Positions 17,622 through 26,325 of a stretch of DNA of 64,000 bases are shown here, piece after piece. The notes beneath the pieces are model-generated. The model did no database searches. It was given only the letters and a program-made list of their open reading frames with translations, and was not told the origin of the DNA. Origin of the DNA: Chitinophagales bacterium (GTDB taxonomy: Bacteria > Bacteroidota > Bacteroidia > Chitinophagales > LD1). The translations under genes and the position numbers were made by a program. Location: assembly GCA_016787045.1 (NCBI GenBank), contig JAEUVA010000019.1, positions 1 through 64,000 on the forward strand, written 5' to 3'. Position 1 is the stretch's first letter. Each line of letters opens with the position of its first letter.

Positions 17622-18158
17622 TTATTTTTCTCCGGCAGCTCCCTTAAACTGATCTTCGCTATACTTAAATAGCACGTTGAACGTAGTGAGTGATCCGTAG
17701 ATGCGGGTGATGTATTGCTGCATTTCTATTTTTTCCTCGTCTGTGAGTTTAGAATGAGCATTTATTTTTTGCTCCATTACCCGCAGGCGGTCGCGCAGCA
17801 TCACTATCTTATGAAAAAAAGTTTCTATGGGTATTTCCTTGGGTTGTAGGGCAGAGTCTCCGGGTTTGAGTATTAATACACCTTCGTTCCAGCGGTTGGC
17901 TAAGGTTACTTTTTCGCTAATGTCGGCTTTCTCGTCCAGCACTTCGCTTACTGCTCGTTTGATGTCGTCTAAAGAAATGGGGACTACATCGGCAGCAGTA
18001 GCTTCCAGCACTTGCATACCTTCAAAGTTGCGAGCAATGCCACGGGTACCGTTGGTATCTCTAAACCAAATGGTATAATACTCCGCGTCCATATCTACTA
18101 TTACTCCTCGTCCGTATTTGGGGTGCTCTATGCGTGATCCGGTTCCAATATTTTCCAT
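17622..18158 (-). CDS. Uncharacterised protein with N-terminal SH3/Tudor-like fold
   Basis: The start is placed at the ATG giving MENIGTGSRIEHPKYGRGVI, because the preceding in-frame codons encode an atypical Arg/Cys-rich stretch antisense to nothing conserved and overlap the neighbouring gene. The first 50 residues look like a small beta-barrel (HPKYGRGVIVDMD, YTIWFRD) of the Tudor/CarD-like kind seen in RNA-polymerase- or helicase-binding proteins. The remaining 125 residues are mainly helical and charged. No catalytic motif is seen. It lies 26 bases downstream of the DUF3089 gene on the same strand. A role in nucleic-acid transactions is a guess from the barrel alone. Confidence 0.75.
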   Translation of the reverse strand: MENIGTGSRIEHPKYGRGVIVDMDAEYYTIWFRDTNGTRGIARNFEGMQVLEATAADVVPISLDDIKRAVSEVLDEKADISEKVTLANRWNEGVLILKPGDSALQPKEIPIETFFHKIVMLRDRLRVMEQKINAHSKLTDEEKIEMQQYITRIYGSLTTFNVLFKYSEDQFKGAAGEK

Positions 18159-18184
18159 GTTGATGTGTTTATGAGAGGATAAAA

Positions 18185-19168
18185 TTACTTTTTCAAAAAT
18201 TCGTTCACCCGAGTTTTTACATTGGCACGGATGTCGTACCAAAATAAATTGTAATCGGCCACGTGCAAGTTTGTCCAACCGCTGATGACCGGCAAGTTGG
18301 CTTTAACCCATAAGTATCCATCGTGTACTTCGGCACATACTTGTTTTTCATATCGTTTATTAAAATCAAGTAAAATAGCGCCTTTGCTACAGGCCTTTTC
18401 TGCCATGGCAGTGTTGGTATTCCAAGTCAATGGATTGATGCAGATGTTACCGTACAACGCTTTGGTGGTTGGGTTTATACCGTATTTGAACGAAGCCCAC
18501 GTAATGTAACAGTTGGTTTGCGATTCGGTTTTGCATGGCGATAAAGTAACATACATAGCAGTGTCAATGCCATAGCCAATAATATATGCGGCAATCATTC
18601 GGTTTTTGAGCGCAGTTGTGTCAATCATCTCCTGCAATAGCTTGCGGGCATGGTAGGTGCCTTGCGAGTGTGAGGCAATAATGAACGGGCGATTATGGTT
18701 GTAATGTTTAAGATAATACTCAAAGGCCGTTTTTACATCTTGATAGGCAAACTCCAGGGCCTTTTTTCCTTCCTCACCATAAAATGCATTGATAATGGCT
18801 TGCCTGTAACGCGGAGCATACACCCGGCAGCTTTCATTGAACACGCTGGCTTGGTAGCGCACCGGTTTTTCATCAATACGCTTGTTTAGTTTTTTGTTTT
18901 CCAAATCAGCATTCCAGGTTTTGCCGCTCATGTAAATGGTGGGATAGATGTAAAATACATCAGCATCTTTGAGTGAATCATTTATCCATTGTTCGGTACT
19001 AGGTATTTTATCGGCTGCATCGGTACGAAACGGCAAGGCGCTCCAAAATTTTTCTTTAGCGTAATCGGGGGCAGCGGGCTGTTGCTCCGGACGAAAAACA
19101 GCTTGCTGAGCAATGGCACTGTGAATTAAAAAACACCAGAGTACCGCCAATATATTTTTCGCCAACAT
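18185..19168 (-). CDS. DUF3089 alpha/beta-hydrolase, secreted
   Basis: This 327-residue exported protein has a signal peptide ending near SAIAQQ. The body matches the DUF3089 family: an early DVFYIYPT strand, a conserved cysteine-containing CRVYAPRYRQ segment and the nucleophile elbow IASHSQGT with the predicted catalytic serine. A later FWYDIR region follows. The family is an alpha/beta-hydrolase relative of unknown substrate, often in the periplasm. The final HVADYNLFWYD probably supplies the His/Asp part of the site. Its promoter must lie in the 26-base gap shared with the divergent lipoprotein gene, or the gene is read from within that region. Confidence 0.9.
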   Translation of the reverse strand: MLAKNILAVLWCFLIHSAIAQQAVFRPEQQPAAPDYAKEKFWSALPFRTDAADKIPSTEQWINDSLKDADVFYIYPTIYMSGKTWNADLENKKLNKRIDEKPVRYQASVFNESCRVYAPRYRQAIINAFYGEEGKKALEFAYQDVKTAFEYYLKHYNHNRPFIIASHSQGTYHARKLLQEMIDTTALKNRMIAAYIIGYGIDTAMYVTLSPCKTESQTNCYITWASFKYGINPTTKALYGNICINPLTWNTNTAMAEKACSKGAILLDFNKRYEKQVCAEVHDGYLWVKANLPVISGWTNLHVADYNLFWYDIRANVKTRVNEFLKK

Positions 19169-19194
19169 GCAATTGCTATTTTAGGGCGAAGAAA

Positions 19195-19737
19195 ATGCTA
19201 ACCATGAATAGAAGAAATGTAATGATGAAAACTTTGCAAATTATTTTGGCCACTGTACTATTAACAACTATTGATAGTTGTGACCGCAATAACTGCAAAA
19301 ACGTAGTTTGCCAAGTCAACCAGCAGTGTTTAGATGGCGGCTGTTATTGTGCCGATGGATATGAGGGTACCGATTGCAACACCGAGAGTTACTTGCGCTA
19401 CACCTCTAATGGCGGTACTTTTAATGTGGTGGAAACGTGTTACAGTTCGTCTTCTAACTTTTTTAATTACACCTGCTATGTTATCCCTTCTACGCAAGTA
19501 AACCGCGTGCTTATCAATAACCTTTTTGGCATTGTGGCCAGTACTACGGCTTTCATTCGTACCGATGCCAGCACCGGCAAGGGTACTTTTATAGAAATAC
19601 CTCAGCAGCAGCAAGGCGCATTTACTTACAGCGGCACCGGTAATTACAACGATTTTACCAACCGTATGACCATCAATTTTAACTACACATACAACGGTGG
19701 AAGCTACCAATGCACACATACTTTTTACAAGCAGTAA
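19195..19737 (+). CDS. Small lipoprotein with an EGF-like module
   Basis: This 180-residue protein has a basic N-terminus, a hydrophobic stretch TLQIILATVLLTT and a candidate lipidation cysteine in TIDSC. A six-cysteine EGF-like motif follows immediately (CKNVVCQVNQQCLDGGCYC, GYEGTDC), and then a beta-rich domain of about 120 residues with few landmarks. Surface or periplasmic location is likely. The role is unknown; the family resembles numerous Bacteroidota lipoproteins that combine one EGF-like unit with a unique C-terminal domain. ATGs at 19195, 19204, 19222 and 19225 are all possible, and the lipobox is compatible with each. Confidence 0.82.
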   Translation: MLTMNRRNVMMKTLQIILATVLLTTIDSCDRNNCKNVVCQVNQQCLDGGCYCADGYEGTDCNTESYLRYTSNGGTFNVVETCYSSSSNFFNYTCYVIPSTQVNRVLINNLFGIVASTTAFIRTDASTGKGTFIEIPQQQQGAFTYSGTGNYNDFTNRMTINFNYTYNGGSYQCTHTFYKQ

Positions 19738-19772
19738 TATTTTTTACGTTTGAAGCTATAGCCCGCTGACCC

Positions 19773-20777
19773 TTGAAAATAGACATTCACACCCATATTA
19801 TACCTGAGCATTTGCCCCGTTGGAGCGATAAGTTTGGCTACGGGGGATTCATCCATTTAGACCACCACAAGCCATGTTGTGCGCGAATGATGAAAGACGA
19901 TGAGTTTTTTAGAGAGATACAGGATAACTGTTGGGATGCAGATGTGCGCATTAAAGAATGTAAGCATACAAAAGTGGATGTACAGGTGCTTTCTACTATC
20001 CCTGTTTTATTTCATTACTGGGCAAAGCCGGAACACTGTTACGATACTTCGCGTTTTTTTAACGATCACATTGCCGAAGTAGTAGAGCGATATCCTACCA
20101 AATTTATTGGCTTAGGTACAGTACCTATGCAACATGCCGATATAGCCGTAAAGGAATTAGAGCGATGCAAGAAATTGGGCTTAGTAGGTATTGAAATTGG
20201 CAGCAATGTGAATGACATTAATCTTAACGAGCCACAGTTTTTCCCCATTTATGAAGCAGCACAAGAATTGGACATGGCCATTTTTGTACATCCGTGGAAT
20301 ATGATGGGGGCCAAACAAATGAGTAAATATTGGCTGCCGTGGTTGGTAGGTATGCCCGCAGAAACCAGCCGTGCTATTTGTTCCATGATTTTTGGTGGAG
20401 TGTTTGAGCGCTTTCCGAAAGTGCGGTTTGCCTTTGCGCACGGTGGGGGCAGTTTTCCTTCTACGGTGGGGCGCGTAGAGCAGGGCTATAAAGTGCGCCC
20501 AGATTTAACGGCCATAGATAATGATGTGAATCCGCGCGATTACCTCGGTCACTTTTGGGTGGACTCACTGATACACGACACCTCGTTTTTGCAGTATGTG
20601 ATGAATTTGTTGGGTAACGATAAAGTGTGCCTTGGCAGCGATTATCCATTTCCGTTGGGCGAGCATGTGCCCGGGGAAGAGATTTTATCTATGGATGTTT
20701 CTAAAAAAATCAAAGATCAGTTGCTATATAAAAACGCGTTAGACTGGTTAAAGTTGGATAAGAAAAATTTTATATAG
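19773..20777 (+). CDS. 2-amino-3-carboxymuconate-6-semialdehyde decarboxylase (ACMSD)
   Basis: ACMSD decarboxylates the ring-opened product of 3-hydroxyanthranilate and diverts the kynurenine pathway from quinolinate/NAD. This 334-residue protein matches the family along its length: KIDIHTHIIP zinc ligands, FGYGGFIHLDHH, NCWDADVRI, STIPVLFHYWAKPE, FVHPWNM, KYWLPWLVGMPAE, FAHGGGSFP and GSDYPFPLGE with the catalytic Asp. The start codon is TTG at 19773; an in-frame TGA two codons upstream and the conserved N-terminus leave no ATG option. No other kynurenine-pathway gene is adjacent. The 3' end overlaps the convergent uvrC by 8 bases. Confidence 0.94.
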   Translation: MKIDIHTHIIPEHLPRWSDKFGYGGFIHLDHHKPCCARMMKDDEFFREIQDNCWDADVRIKECKHTKVDVQVLSTIPVLFHYWAKPEHCYDTSRFFNDHIAEVVERYPTKFIGLGTVPMQHADIAVKELERCKKLGLVGIEIGSNVNDINLNEPQFFPIYEAAQELDMAIFVHPWNMMGAKQMSKYWLPWLVGMPAETSRAICSMIFGGVFERFPKVRFAFAHGGGSFPSTVGRVEQGYKVRPDLTAIDNDVNPRDYLGHFWVDSLIHDTSFLQYVMNLLGNDKVCLGSDYPFPLGEHVPGEEILSMDVSKKIKDQLLYKNALDWLKLDKKNFI

Positions 20778-22593
20778 TTGGGGTGGAGCTTTCAGGCAAA
20801 GGTGCACGAAGACCTTCATAAACTATTTTTGCTTTTGCCTCGCCAATCATCGCGGCAATTTCTTCTAAGGTAGCTTCTTTGAGCTTGGCAACGCTCCGAA
20901 ATTTCTTGAGTAGCTTTTCAAATGTTTTTTCACCAACGCCTTTAATGTTTGTCAGTTCGCTGGTCAATGTGTTTTTGCTTCTGCGCTGGCGGTGGTGTGT
21001 AATGCCAAAGCGGTGTGCCTCATCGCGCATGCGTTGTATGAGCTTGAGCGATTCTGATTTTTTGTTGATGTACAGGGGCAATGAATCTTCCGGAAAAAAT
21101 ATCTCCTCCAGTTTTTTTGCGATACCCACAACCGGAATTTTTCCATAGAGTTCTAACTCTTTTAAGCTTTCTACCGCACTGCTCAATTGCCCTTTGCCAC
21201 CATCTACAATGATAAGTTGCGGCAGATCTTGCCCTTCCTCAGTCATTCGCTTGTACCTTCTATAAATGACCTCGCGCATGGTTGCAAAATCATCAGGGCC
21301 TTCTACCGTTTTTACATTAAAAATTCGGTAATCATTTTTGCTCGGTTTAGCATCTTTAAACACTACACACGCACTCACCGGATTAGTACCTTGAAAATTT
21401 GAGTTATCAAAACATTCAATATGTTTCGGTAACTCTGTAAGTTTCAAATCTTCTTTCAGCGTTTTCATGATGCGGAAAGAAGGGTGTTTTTCTTCGGCTG
21501 TCATGCTTTGCTTTAGCCGCTCTTCACGCAAATACAAGGCATTGCGTTGTGCTAAATCCAATAATTTCTTTTTGTCGCCAGCAAGGGGTATCGTAATCGG
21601 GCAATCGGTAACCGGCAGCTCTACCGCAAAGGGCAAAATAAATTCCTCCACCGTGTATTCATTATCAAAAGAAGTTTCGGAGATAGCCCGAGCAAGAATT
21701 TCCTCTCTGGTTTCCTCTAGCACCTTTTTTACTTCAAACATTCGCGCGCGTACAATAGTGCCATTGCCAATTTTTAGAAAGTTGATAAATGCATATTCCT
21801 CCGTTTCTGTATAGCCGAAAACATCTATGTTATTTAAGCGCGGATTTACTATGGTTGACTTGTTTTGGTAGGCCTCCAATGCTGTAATCTTTTGTTTGAA
21901 TTCGTTAGCGCGCTCAAAGTTCATTTGTTCGGCATACTCATTCATTTTTCTCTTTAAATAATTGAGGACAGAAGGAAAGTTGCTCTTTAGTAATTCACGT
22001 ATCTGCTGTATGCTCTCATCATAATCAGCTTTTGACTGTAACCCTTGGCAAGGCCCTAAACAATTTTTAAGATGGTATTCTAAGCATACTTTAAACTTAC
22101 CATCGGCAATATTTTTATCGCTGAGATTTAGCGAGCAATTGCGCAGTGGAAAAACATTGAGCAGCATTTCTAACACAGAGCGCACACTGTTTACCGAAGT
22201 ATATGGCCCTAGATACTCTGATCCATCTTTAATAATCTGACGGGTGAAAAATACCCGCGGGAAATTCTCTTTCTTAATGCAAATGAAAGGATACGTTTTA
22301 TCATCGCGCAGTTGTATGTTGTATCTTGGCCGGTAGCTTTTTATTAAAGAATTTTCTAATAAAAAGGCATCTTGCTCGGTAGCTACAATGGTAAATTCTA
22401 TTCGCGCAATCTGCCGAATCATTCGGGCTATGCGTGTGGAGTGGTCGCCTTTGGTAAAATAAGAGGTAACCCGCTTGCGCAAGTCTTTTGCTTTGCCGAT
22501 GTAAAGTATTTCATCGGCATTGTTAAAGTACCGATATACTCCCGGATTTTCGGGAATGGTGAGCCGTAATGGTTTAAACTCTTCGGGAGTCAT
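20770..22593 (-). CDS. uvrC: UvrABC excinuclease subunit C
   Basis: UvrC makes both incisions flanking a DNA lesion in nucleotide excision repair. The 607-residue protein has the N-terminal GIY-YIG nuclease (NPGVYRYF, EILYIGKAKDLRKRV), the central UvrB-binding UVR helix region (NEYAEQMNFERANEFKQKI), an RNase-H-like nuclease domain (IECFDNSNFQGTNPV, LIIVDGGKGQL) and C-terminal tandem helix-hairpin-helix motifs (ELTNIKGVGEKTFEKLL). All parts look intact. It is 12 bases downstream of murF-alr on the same strand and probably co-transcribed. Confidence 0.97.
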   Translation of the reverse strand: MTPEEFKPLRLTIPENPGVYRYFNNADEILYIGKAKDLRKRVTSYFTKGDHSTRIARMIRQIARIEFTIVATEQDAFLLENSLIKSYRPRYNIQLRDDKTYPFICIKKENFPRVFFTRQIIKDGSEYLGPYTSVNSVRSVLEMLLNVFPLRNCSLNLSDKNIADGKFKVCLEYHLKNCLGPCQGLQSKADYDESIQQIRELLKSNFPSVLNYLKRKMNEYAEQMNFERANEFKQKITALEAYQNKSTIVNPRLNNIDVFGYTETEEYAFINFLKIGNGTIVRARMFEVKKVLEETREEILARAISETSFDNEYTVEEFILPFAVELPVTDCPITIPLAGDKKKLLDLAQRNALYLREERLKQSMTAEEKHPSFRIMKTLKEDLKLTELPKHIECFDNSNFQGTNPVSACVVFKDAKPSKNDYRIFNVKTVEGPDDFATMREVIYRRYKRMTEEGQDLPQLIIVDGGKGQLSSAVESLKELELYGKIPVVGIAKKLEEIFFPEDSLPLYINKKSESLKLIQRMRDEAHRFGITHHRQRRSKNTLTSELTNIKGVGEKTFEKLLKKFRSVAKLKEATLEEIAAMIGEAKAKIVYEGLRAPLPESSTPTI

Positions 22594-22605
22594 ATTTTTA
22601 CATGG

Positions 22606-25128
22606 TTACTCCTGAAAGTAAATTCTTTTTACGCGGGCAGAAATGCCGGTGAGTATTTCGTAGGGTATAGTTTCAGCGGCTTCGGCTACTTCTTCTACTG
22701 TTGGATTATTACCAAATACTATTACCTCATCGCCTTCTGCCGCACCAATCCCAGTAATGTCCAGCATGGTCATATCCATACATACATTGCCAATGATGGG
22801 AGCTAACTTGCCATTGACCAACATACGCCCCACTTTGTTGCTAAGTCTACGGCTAAGGCCATCGGCATAGCCAATACCTACCGTAGCAATGGTTTTATCT
22901 TTGCTTACTTTACCTACACGGCCATAGCCCACGGTTTCTCCTTTTTTCACTTGTTTGATTTGCGAAATAGTGGTTTTGAGGGTAGAAACGTTCATTAATC
23001 GTGATGTCACTTTTTGCGAAGCATCTATGCCATACAAACCAATGCCCAACCGCACCATATCAAACTGCGCTTTGGGGTGGCGGGCAATGCCGTTGCTATT
23101 GAGTACATGGCGCAGTATTTTGTAATCAAATGAGCGGCAAATTTGTTCGCTCATTATTTCAAAGTGTTTAATCTGTTGTTTAGTAAAATCATCGTATGTC
23201 TTGTCTTCACTGGCAGCTAAATGTGAGAATACGGATGCGATTTTTAACTGCGCATTTTCGTTTATGCGTTGAATTAACTCCGGTAATTCATCAGCAACAA
23301 AACCCAGCCGATTCATTCCGGTTTCTAACTCTATGTGAATAGGATACGGGGGCTCTTGCAGCCCATACAGCAGCGAGAGCGTCTCTTCAAACTTTTCTAA
23401 AAGTTGTAGGGAGTAAATTTCCGGTTCTAAACGGTGCTTTATCATTTGCTCAAAACTGCTTTGCTCCGGGTTCATGACCATAATAGGGAGCGTGATTCCA
23501 TTTTTGCGCAACTCTACTCCTTCATCAGTATAGGCCACAGCCAGATAATCACAGCGGTTAAACTGCAACACATTGGCTATTTCAAAACTTCCACTACCGT
23601 AGCTAAAGGCCTTAACCATAGCCATGATTTTTGTATCGGGCTTCAATAAAGATTGATATGTTTTGAGGTTATGTGCTATAGCATTGAGGTTAATTTCTAG
23701 CACCGTTTCATGGGCTTTTTTCTCCAACAGTTTGCCAATAATTTCAAATCTAAACTTGCGAGCGCCTTTCAGTAGTATGGCCTCGTTTTGAAACAGCGTG
23801 GTATCTATCTGCTTCATAAACTCCTCCGTGCTTTCATAGCAATGCACTTCGAGGGCTTCATTTTTTTCCAGCATTTTTTTTTGCCGTACAAGCGATGTAC
23901 CAATGCCAATAAATCGGTGAATCTGATTTTGGATGAGTAACTTGGCTACATCTTCATATAACTCGGGTTCGTTTTTTCCGCTTTGTAAAATATCGGATAG
24001 TATAATGGTTTTGCGCGGGTGTTGATTTTGTTGATTCAGAAAATCAATGGCAATTCGCAGAGAATTACTATCGGAGTTATAGCTGTCATTTATCAGCGAA
24101 CACCCGTTAATGGCATCGCGCATTTCTAAACGCATGGCTATACCGGTGAGGTGTGCCATGCGTTCTTTAATCAGGTCTGTATTTTTACCTAAGTACAACA
24201 TCACACAAGCGCTGTTGATAGCGTTTTCAACACTTGCCTGATCGGTAAACGGAATCGTAAATTCAAATTCCTTTAACCCATACAAACAATGTATCATGCA
24301 TTTGCCTTCGTGTACCAGTACACTTTGCACTAGCACATCTGCCTCCCCGTTTCTGCTCCAGTTAAAGGTTTTTATTTTATCTTCAGTAGTATCTGTTCCT
24401 CTGGCCAGTGCATTGATTTCGGCAATGCTGTGGTGAATATCTGTATAGTCTTTGCAGTAAATGAGTACTTCACTGTTTACAAATAATTTTAATTTTTCTT
24501 TTGTTTTGTGACGAATGTTCAAAAATCCTTCACTATGCGCTTCGCCAATATTGGTGAATATGCCAATAGTTGGCTTGAGCATTCGCTCTAACTTCAGCAT
24601 TTCATCCGGCTCAGAAATGCCGGCCTCAAAAATAGCTAATGTGTTTTCGCTGCTCATATTCCAGATGGAAAGTGGTACGCCAATTTGAGAATTGAAACTT
24701 TTGGGGCTTCGTACAATACTCTCTTCTTCATGCAGCAACTGGTACAGCCACTCTTTTACAACTGTTTTTCCGTTGCTGCCTGTAATAGCAATAACCGGAT
24801 AGGTAAATTTGCTCCGGTGATATGCTGCCAACTTTTGTAGAGCCGTCAAGGTGTCTTTTACTACTACAATGCCCGCATCCGGCAACTGCTCCGCTACCTC
24901 TGCTTTAGATACCACAAAACTGCGCACTCCTTTTTTATACAAATCTGCGATGTACTGGTGCCCATCTAGTTTTTGTCCGCTGAGCGCAAAAAATAAAGAT
25001 ACATCGGCATGTGCCAATTTGCGCGAATCAATCACCAACTCGCGTATTGCGCTATCTTTTTTAGATTTTGAAATTAACTTACCGCCAATGGCTTTTGCTA
25101 CTTCGCTCAACTTATACTCGCTGTTCAT
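22606..25128 (-). CDS. murF-alr: Bifunctional MurF ligase-alanine racemase
   Basis: This 840-residue fusion protein makes peptidoglycan precursors. Residues 1 to about 460 form MurF, which adds D-Ala-D-Ala to UDP-MurNAc-tripeptide. They contain the ATP-binding loop TGSNGKTVVKEWL and the family region NDSYNSDSNSLR. Residues about 470-840 form a PLP-dependent alanine racemase, with the PLP lysine in AMVKAFSYGSG, the active-site region VGYGR and the DMVRLGIGLYG segment. The natural order supplies D-Ala for the partner step. Such fusions are characteristic of Bacteroidota. It has a -7 promoter element close to its start and shares a transcription unit with uvrC. Confidence 0.97.
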   Translation of the reverse strand: MNSEYKLSEVAKAIGGKLISKSKKDSAIRELVIDSRKLAHADVSLFFALSGQKLDGHQYIADLYKKGVRSFVVSKAEVAEQLPDAGIVVVKDTLTALQKLAAYHRSKFTYPVIAITGSNGKTVVKEWLYQLLHEEESIVRSPKSFNSQIGVPLSIWNMSSENTLAIFEAGISEPDEMLKLERMLKPTIGIFTNIGEAHSEGFLNIRHKTKEKLKLFVNSEVLIYCKDYTDIHHSIAEINALARGTDTTEDKIKTFNWSRNGEADVLVQSVLVHEGKCMIHCLYGLKEFEFTIPFTDQASVENAINSACVMLYLGKNTDLIKERMAHLTGIAMRLEMRDAINGCSLINDSYNSDSNSLRIAIDFLNQQNQHPRKTIILSDILQSGKNEPELYEDVAKLLIQNQIHRFIGIGTSLVRQKKMLEKNEALEVHCYESTEEFMKQIDTTLFQNEAILLKGARKFRFEIIGKLLEKKAHETVLEINLNAIAHNLKTYQSLLKPDTKIMAMVKAFSYGSGSFEIANVLQFNRCDYLAVAYTDEGVELRKNGITLPIMVMNPEQSSFEQMIKHRLEPEIYSLQLLEKFEETLSLLYGLQEPPYPIHIELETGMNRLGFVADELPELIQRINENAQLKIASVFSHLAASEDKTYDDFTKQQIKHFEIMSEQICRSFDYKILRHVLNSNGIARHPKAQFDMVRLGIGLYGIDASQKVTSRLMNVSTLKTTISQIKQVKKGETVGYGRVGKVSKDKTIATVGIGYADGLSRRLSNKVGRMLVNGKLAPIIGNVCMDMTMLDITGIGAAEGDEVIVFGNNPTVEEVAEAAETIPYEILTGISARVKRIYFQE

Positions 25129-25136
25129 AACTGGTG

Positions 25137-25144
25137 CAAATTTA
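25137..25144 (-). promoter_or_regulatory. -7 promoter element for murF-alr
   Basis: On the minus strand TAAATTTG is a perfect TAnnTTTG element and ends eight bases before the murF-alr ATG. This predicts a near-leaderless mRNA. No good -33 partner was seen. Confidence 0.5.
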
Positions 25145-25186
25145 TTGTATTAGTTGTGTTGCTTAGTATTTGTAGTTACACACAAT

Positions 25187-26155
25187 ATGGATAAAAATAA
25201 AAGCGTACTGCGCAGGATAATAGACCGTACACGCCCCGGAGAAGATATTGGCTTAGATCACGGCTCACAACAAGGCCGGCAGCGAACCATTAATGCTGAT
25301 GGCAGTTACAACATGGAGCGTATTACCGGCCGCCTGCTTGGCAATATTTACCTGTATCATTGGCTCATTACCACTTCTTGGACAAAATACTGGCTAAGCA
25401 TTGTCAGCTTTTACTTGGTAGATAACATTGTGTTCGGGTTTTTATACTACTACATGGGTGCCGAAAATTTCAATGGCGTGTTGGGTAGCTCAGAAATAGA
25501 TAAGTTTTTTAGTTGTTTCTTTTTCAGTTGCCAAACGTTTACCACGGTGGGCTATGGCAGTATAGCGCCTATTACAAAATCTGCTAGTGTGGTAGCTGCA
25601 TTAGAGGCCTTTTTGGGGCTAATGATGTTTGCGGTGGCCACTGGATCATTGTATGGCCGATTTTCAAAACCCATTTCACGCATTAAATATTCAGGTAATA
25701 TTATTATAGCACCTTTTAAAGAGGGCAGCGCCATGCAGTTTATGGTAGCTAATGAATTAAACTCAACGCTGATGGAAATGGAAGCACGGGTAAATATCAG
25801 TTGGTCAGAAACCGATGCCAACGGAAAGAGCACCAGAAAATTTCAGCAAGTAAAGTTGGAGATAGATAAAATAGCCATGTTTCCTACCAGTTGGATAGTT
25901 AACCATCCTATTGACGAGGAGAGCGTTCTATACGGTAAATCTTTACAGGAAATTAAAGAAATGGAGACCGAAGTATTTGTGTTGCTTAAAGGTTTTGACG
26001 ATGTTTTCTCGCAAACTATTTACAGCCGACAGTCATACACCACAGAGCAATTTGTGTGGGGCGTTAAGTTTTTACGCCCGTTTCACGTGAACCAAGCCGG
26101 GCGGCTAATCATGGATATTACCAAAGTAGGCCAATTTGAACCGGCTGCATCATAG
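25187..26155 (+). CDS. Inward-rectifier (KirBac-type) potassium channel
   Basis: This 322-residue protein has two transmembrane helices and a pore loop. The selectivity filter TVGYGS occupies about residues 120-125, just before the inner helix (AALEAFLGLMMFAVATGSLYG). The N-terminus contains an amphipathic slide-helix region (YLYHWLITTSWTKYW). The C-terminal half is the cytoplasmic immunoglobulin-like domain of Kir channels (ISWSETDANGKSTRKFQQVKLE). It probably conducts K+ across the inner membrane with gating by ligands or lipids. The ATG at 25187 gives MDKNKSVLRR. The coding region contains a near-perfect parS sequence at 26079-26094. Confidence 0.95.
   Translation: MDKNKSVLRRIIDRTRPGEDIGLDHGSQQGRQRTINADGSYNMERITGRLLGNIYLYHWLITTSWTKYWLSIVSFYLVDNIVFGFLYYYMGAENFNGVLGSSEIDKFFSCFFFSCQTFTTVGYGSIAPITKSASVVAALEAFLGLMMFAVATGSLYGRFSKPISRIKYSGNIIIAPFKEGSAMQFMVANELNSTLMEMEARVNISWSETDANGKSTRKFQQVKLEIDKIAMFPTSWIVNHPIDEESVLYGKSLQEIKEMETEVFVLLKGFDDVFSQTIYSRQSYTTEQFVWGVKFLRPFHVNQAGRLIMDITKVGQFEPAAS
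26079..26094. promoter_or_regulatory. Candidate parS (ParB binding site)
   Basis: The 16 bases CGTTTCACGTGAACCA match 14 of 16 positions of the canonical palindromic parS TGTTTCACGTGAAACA, including the full central TTTCACGTGAA core. It sits inside the Kir channel gene, as many chromosomal parS sites sit in genes, and about 11 kb from parB. Mismatches are at positions 1 and 14. Confidence 0.6.
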
Positions 26156-26325
26156 TTTGAAATAATGTTGAACCGGAAGTGAAAACAAGTTAAAAGCACT
26201 TTTTAATGTGGCCGCTGTTAATAAATTCGCAACCCCTTTTTTAAAAAGGTTTCTTACATTGTAGCGAAACATTCATTATCTTTTGGTTTCAGTGTTAGAA
26301 TGTATTTGTTCATTAAATCAGGATT

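Noticed and set aside
18256-18270. CACGTG hexamer as a second parS
   Set aside because: The flanks do not match the parS arms, so only the core hexamer is shared.
17622-18278. Longer version of the SH3/Tudor-like protein starting at 18278
   Set aside because: The extra 40 residues are Arg/Cys-rich, overlap the neighbouring DUF3089 gene and precede a clear internal ATG with a conserved-looking N-terminus.
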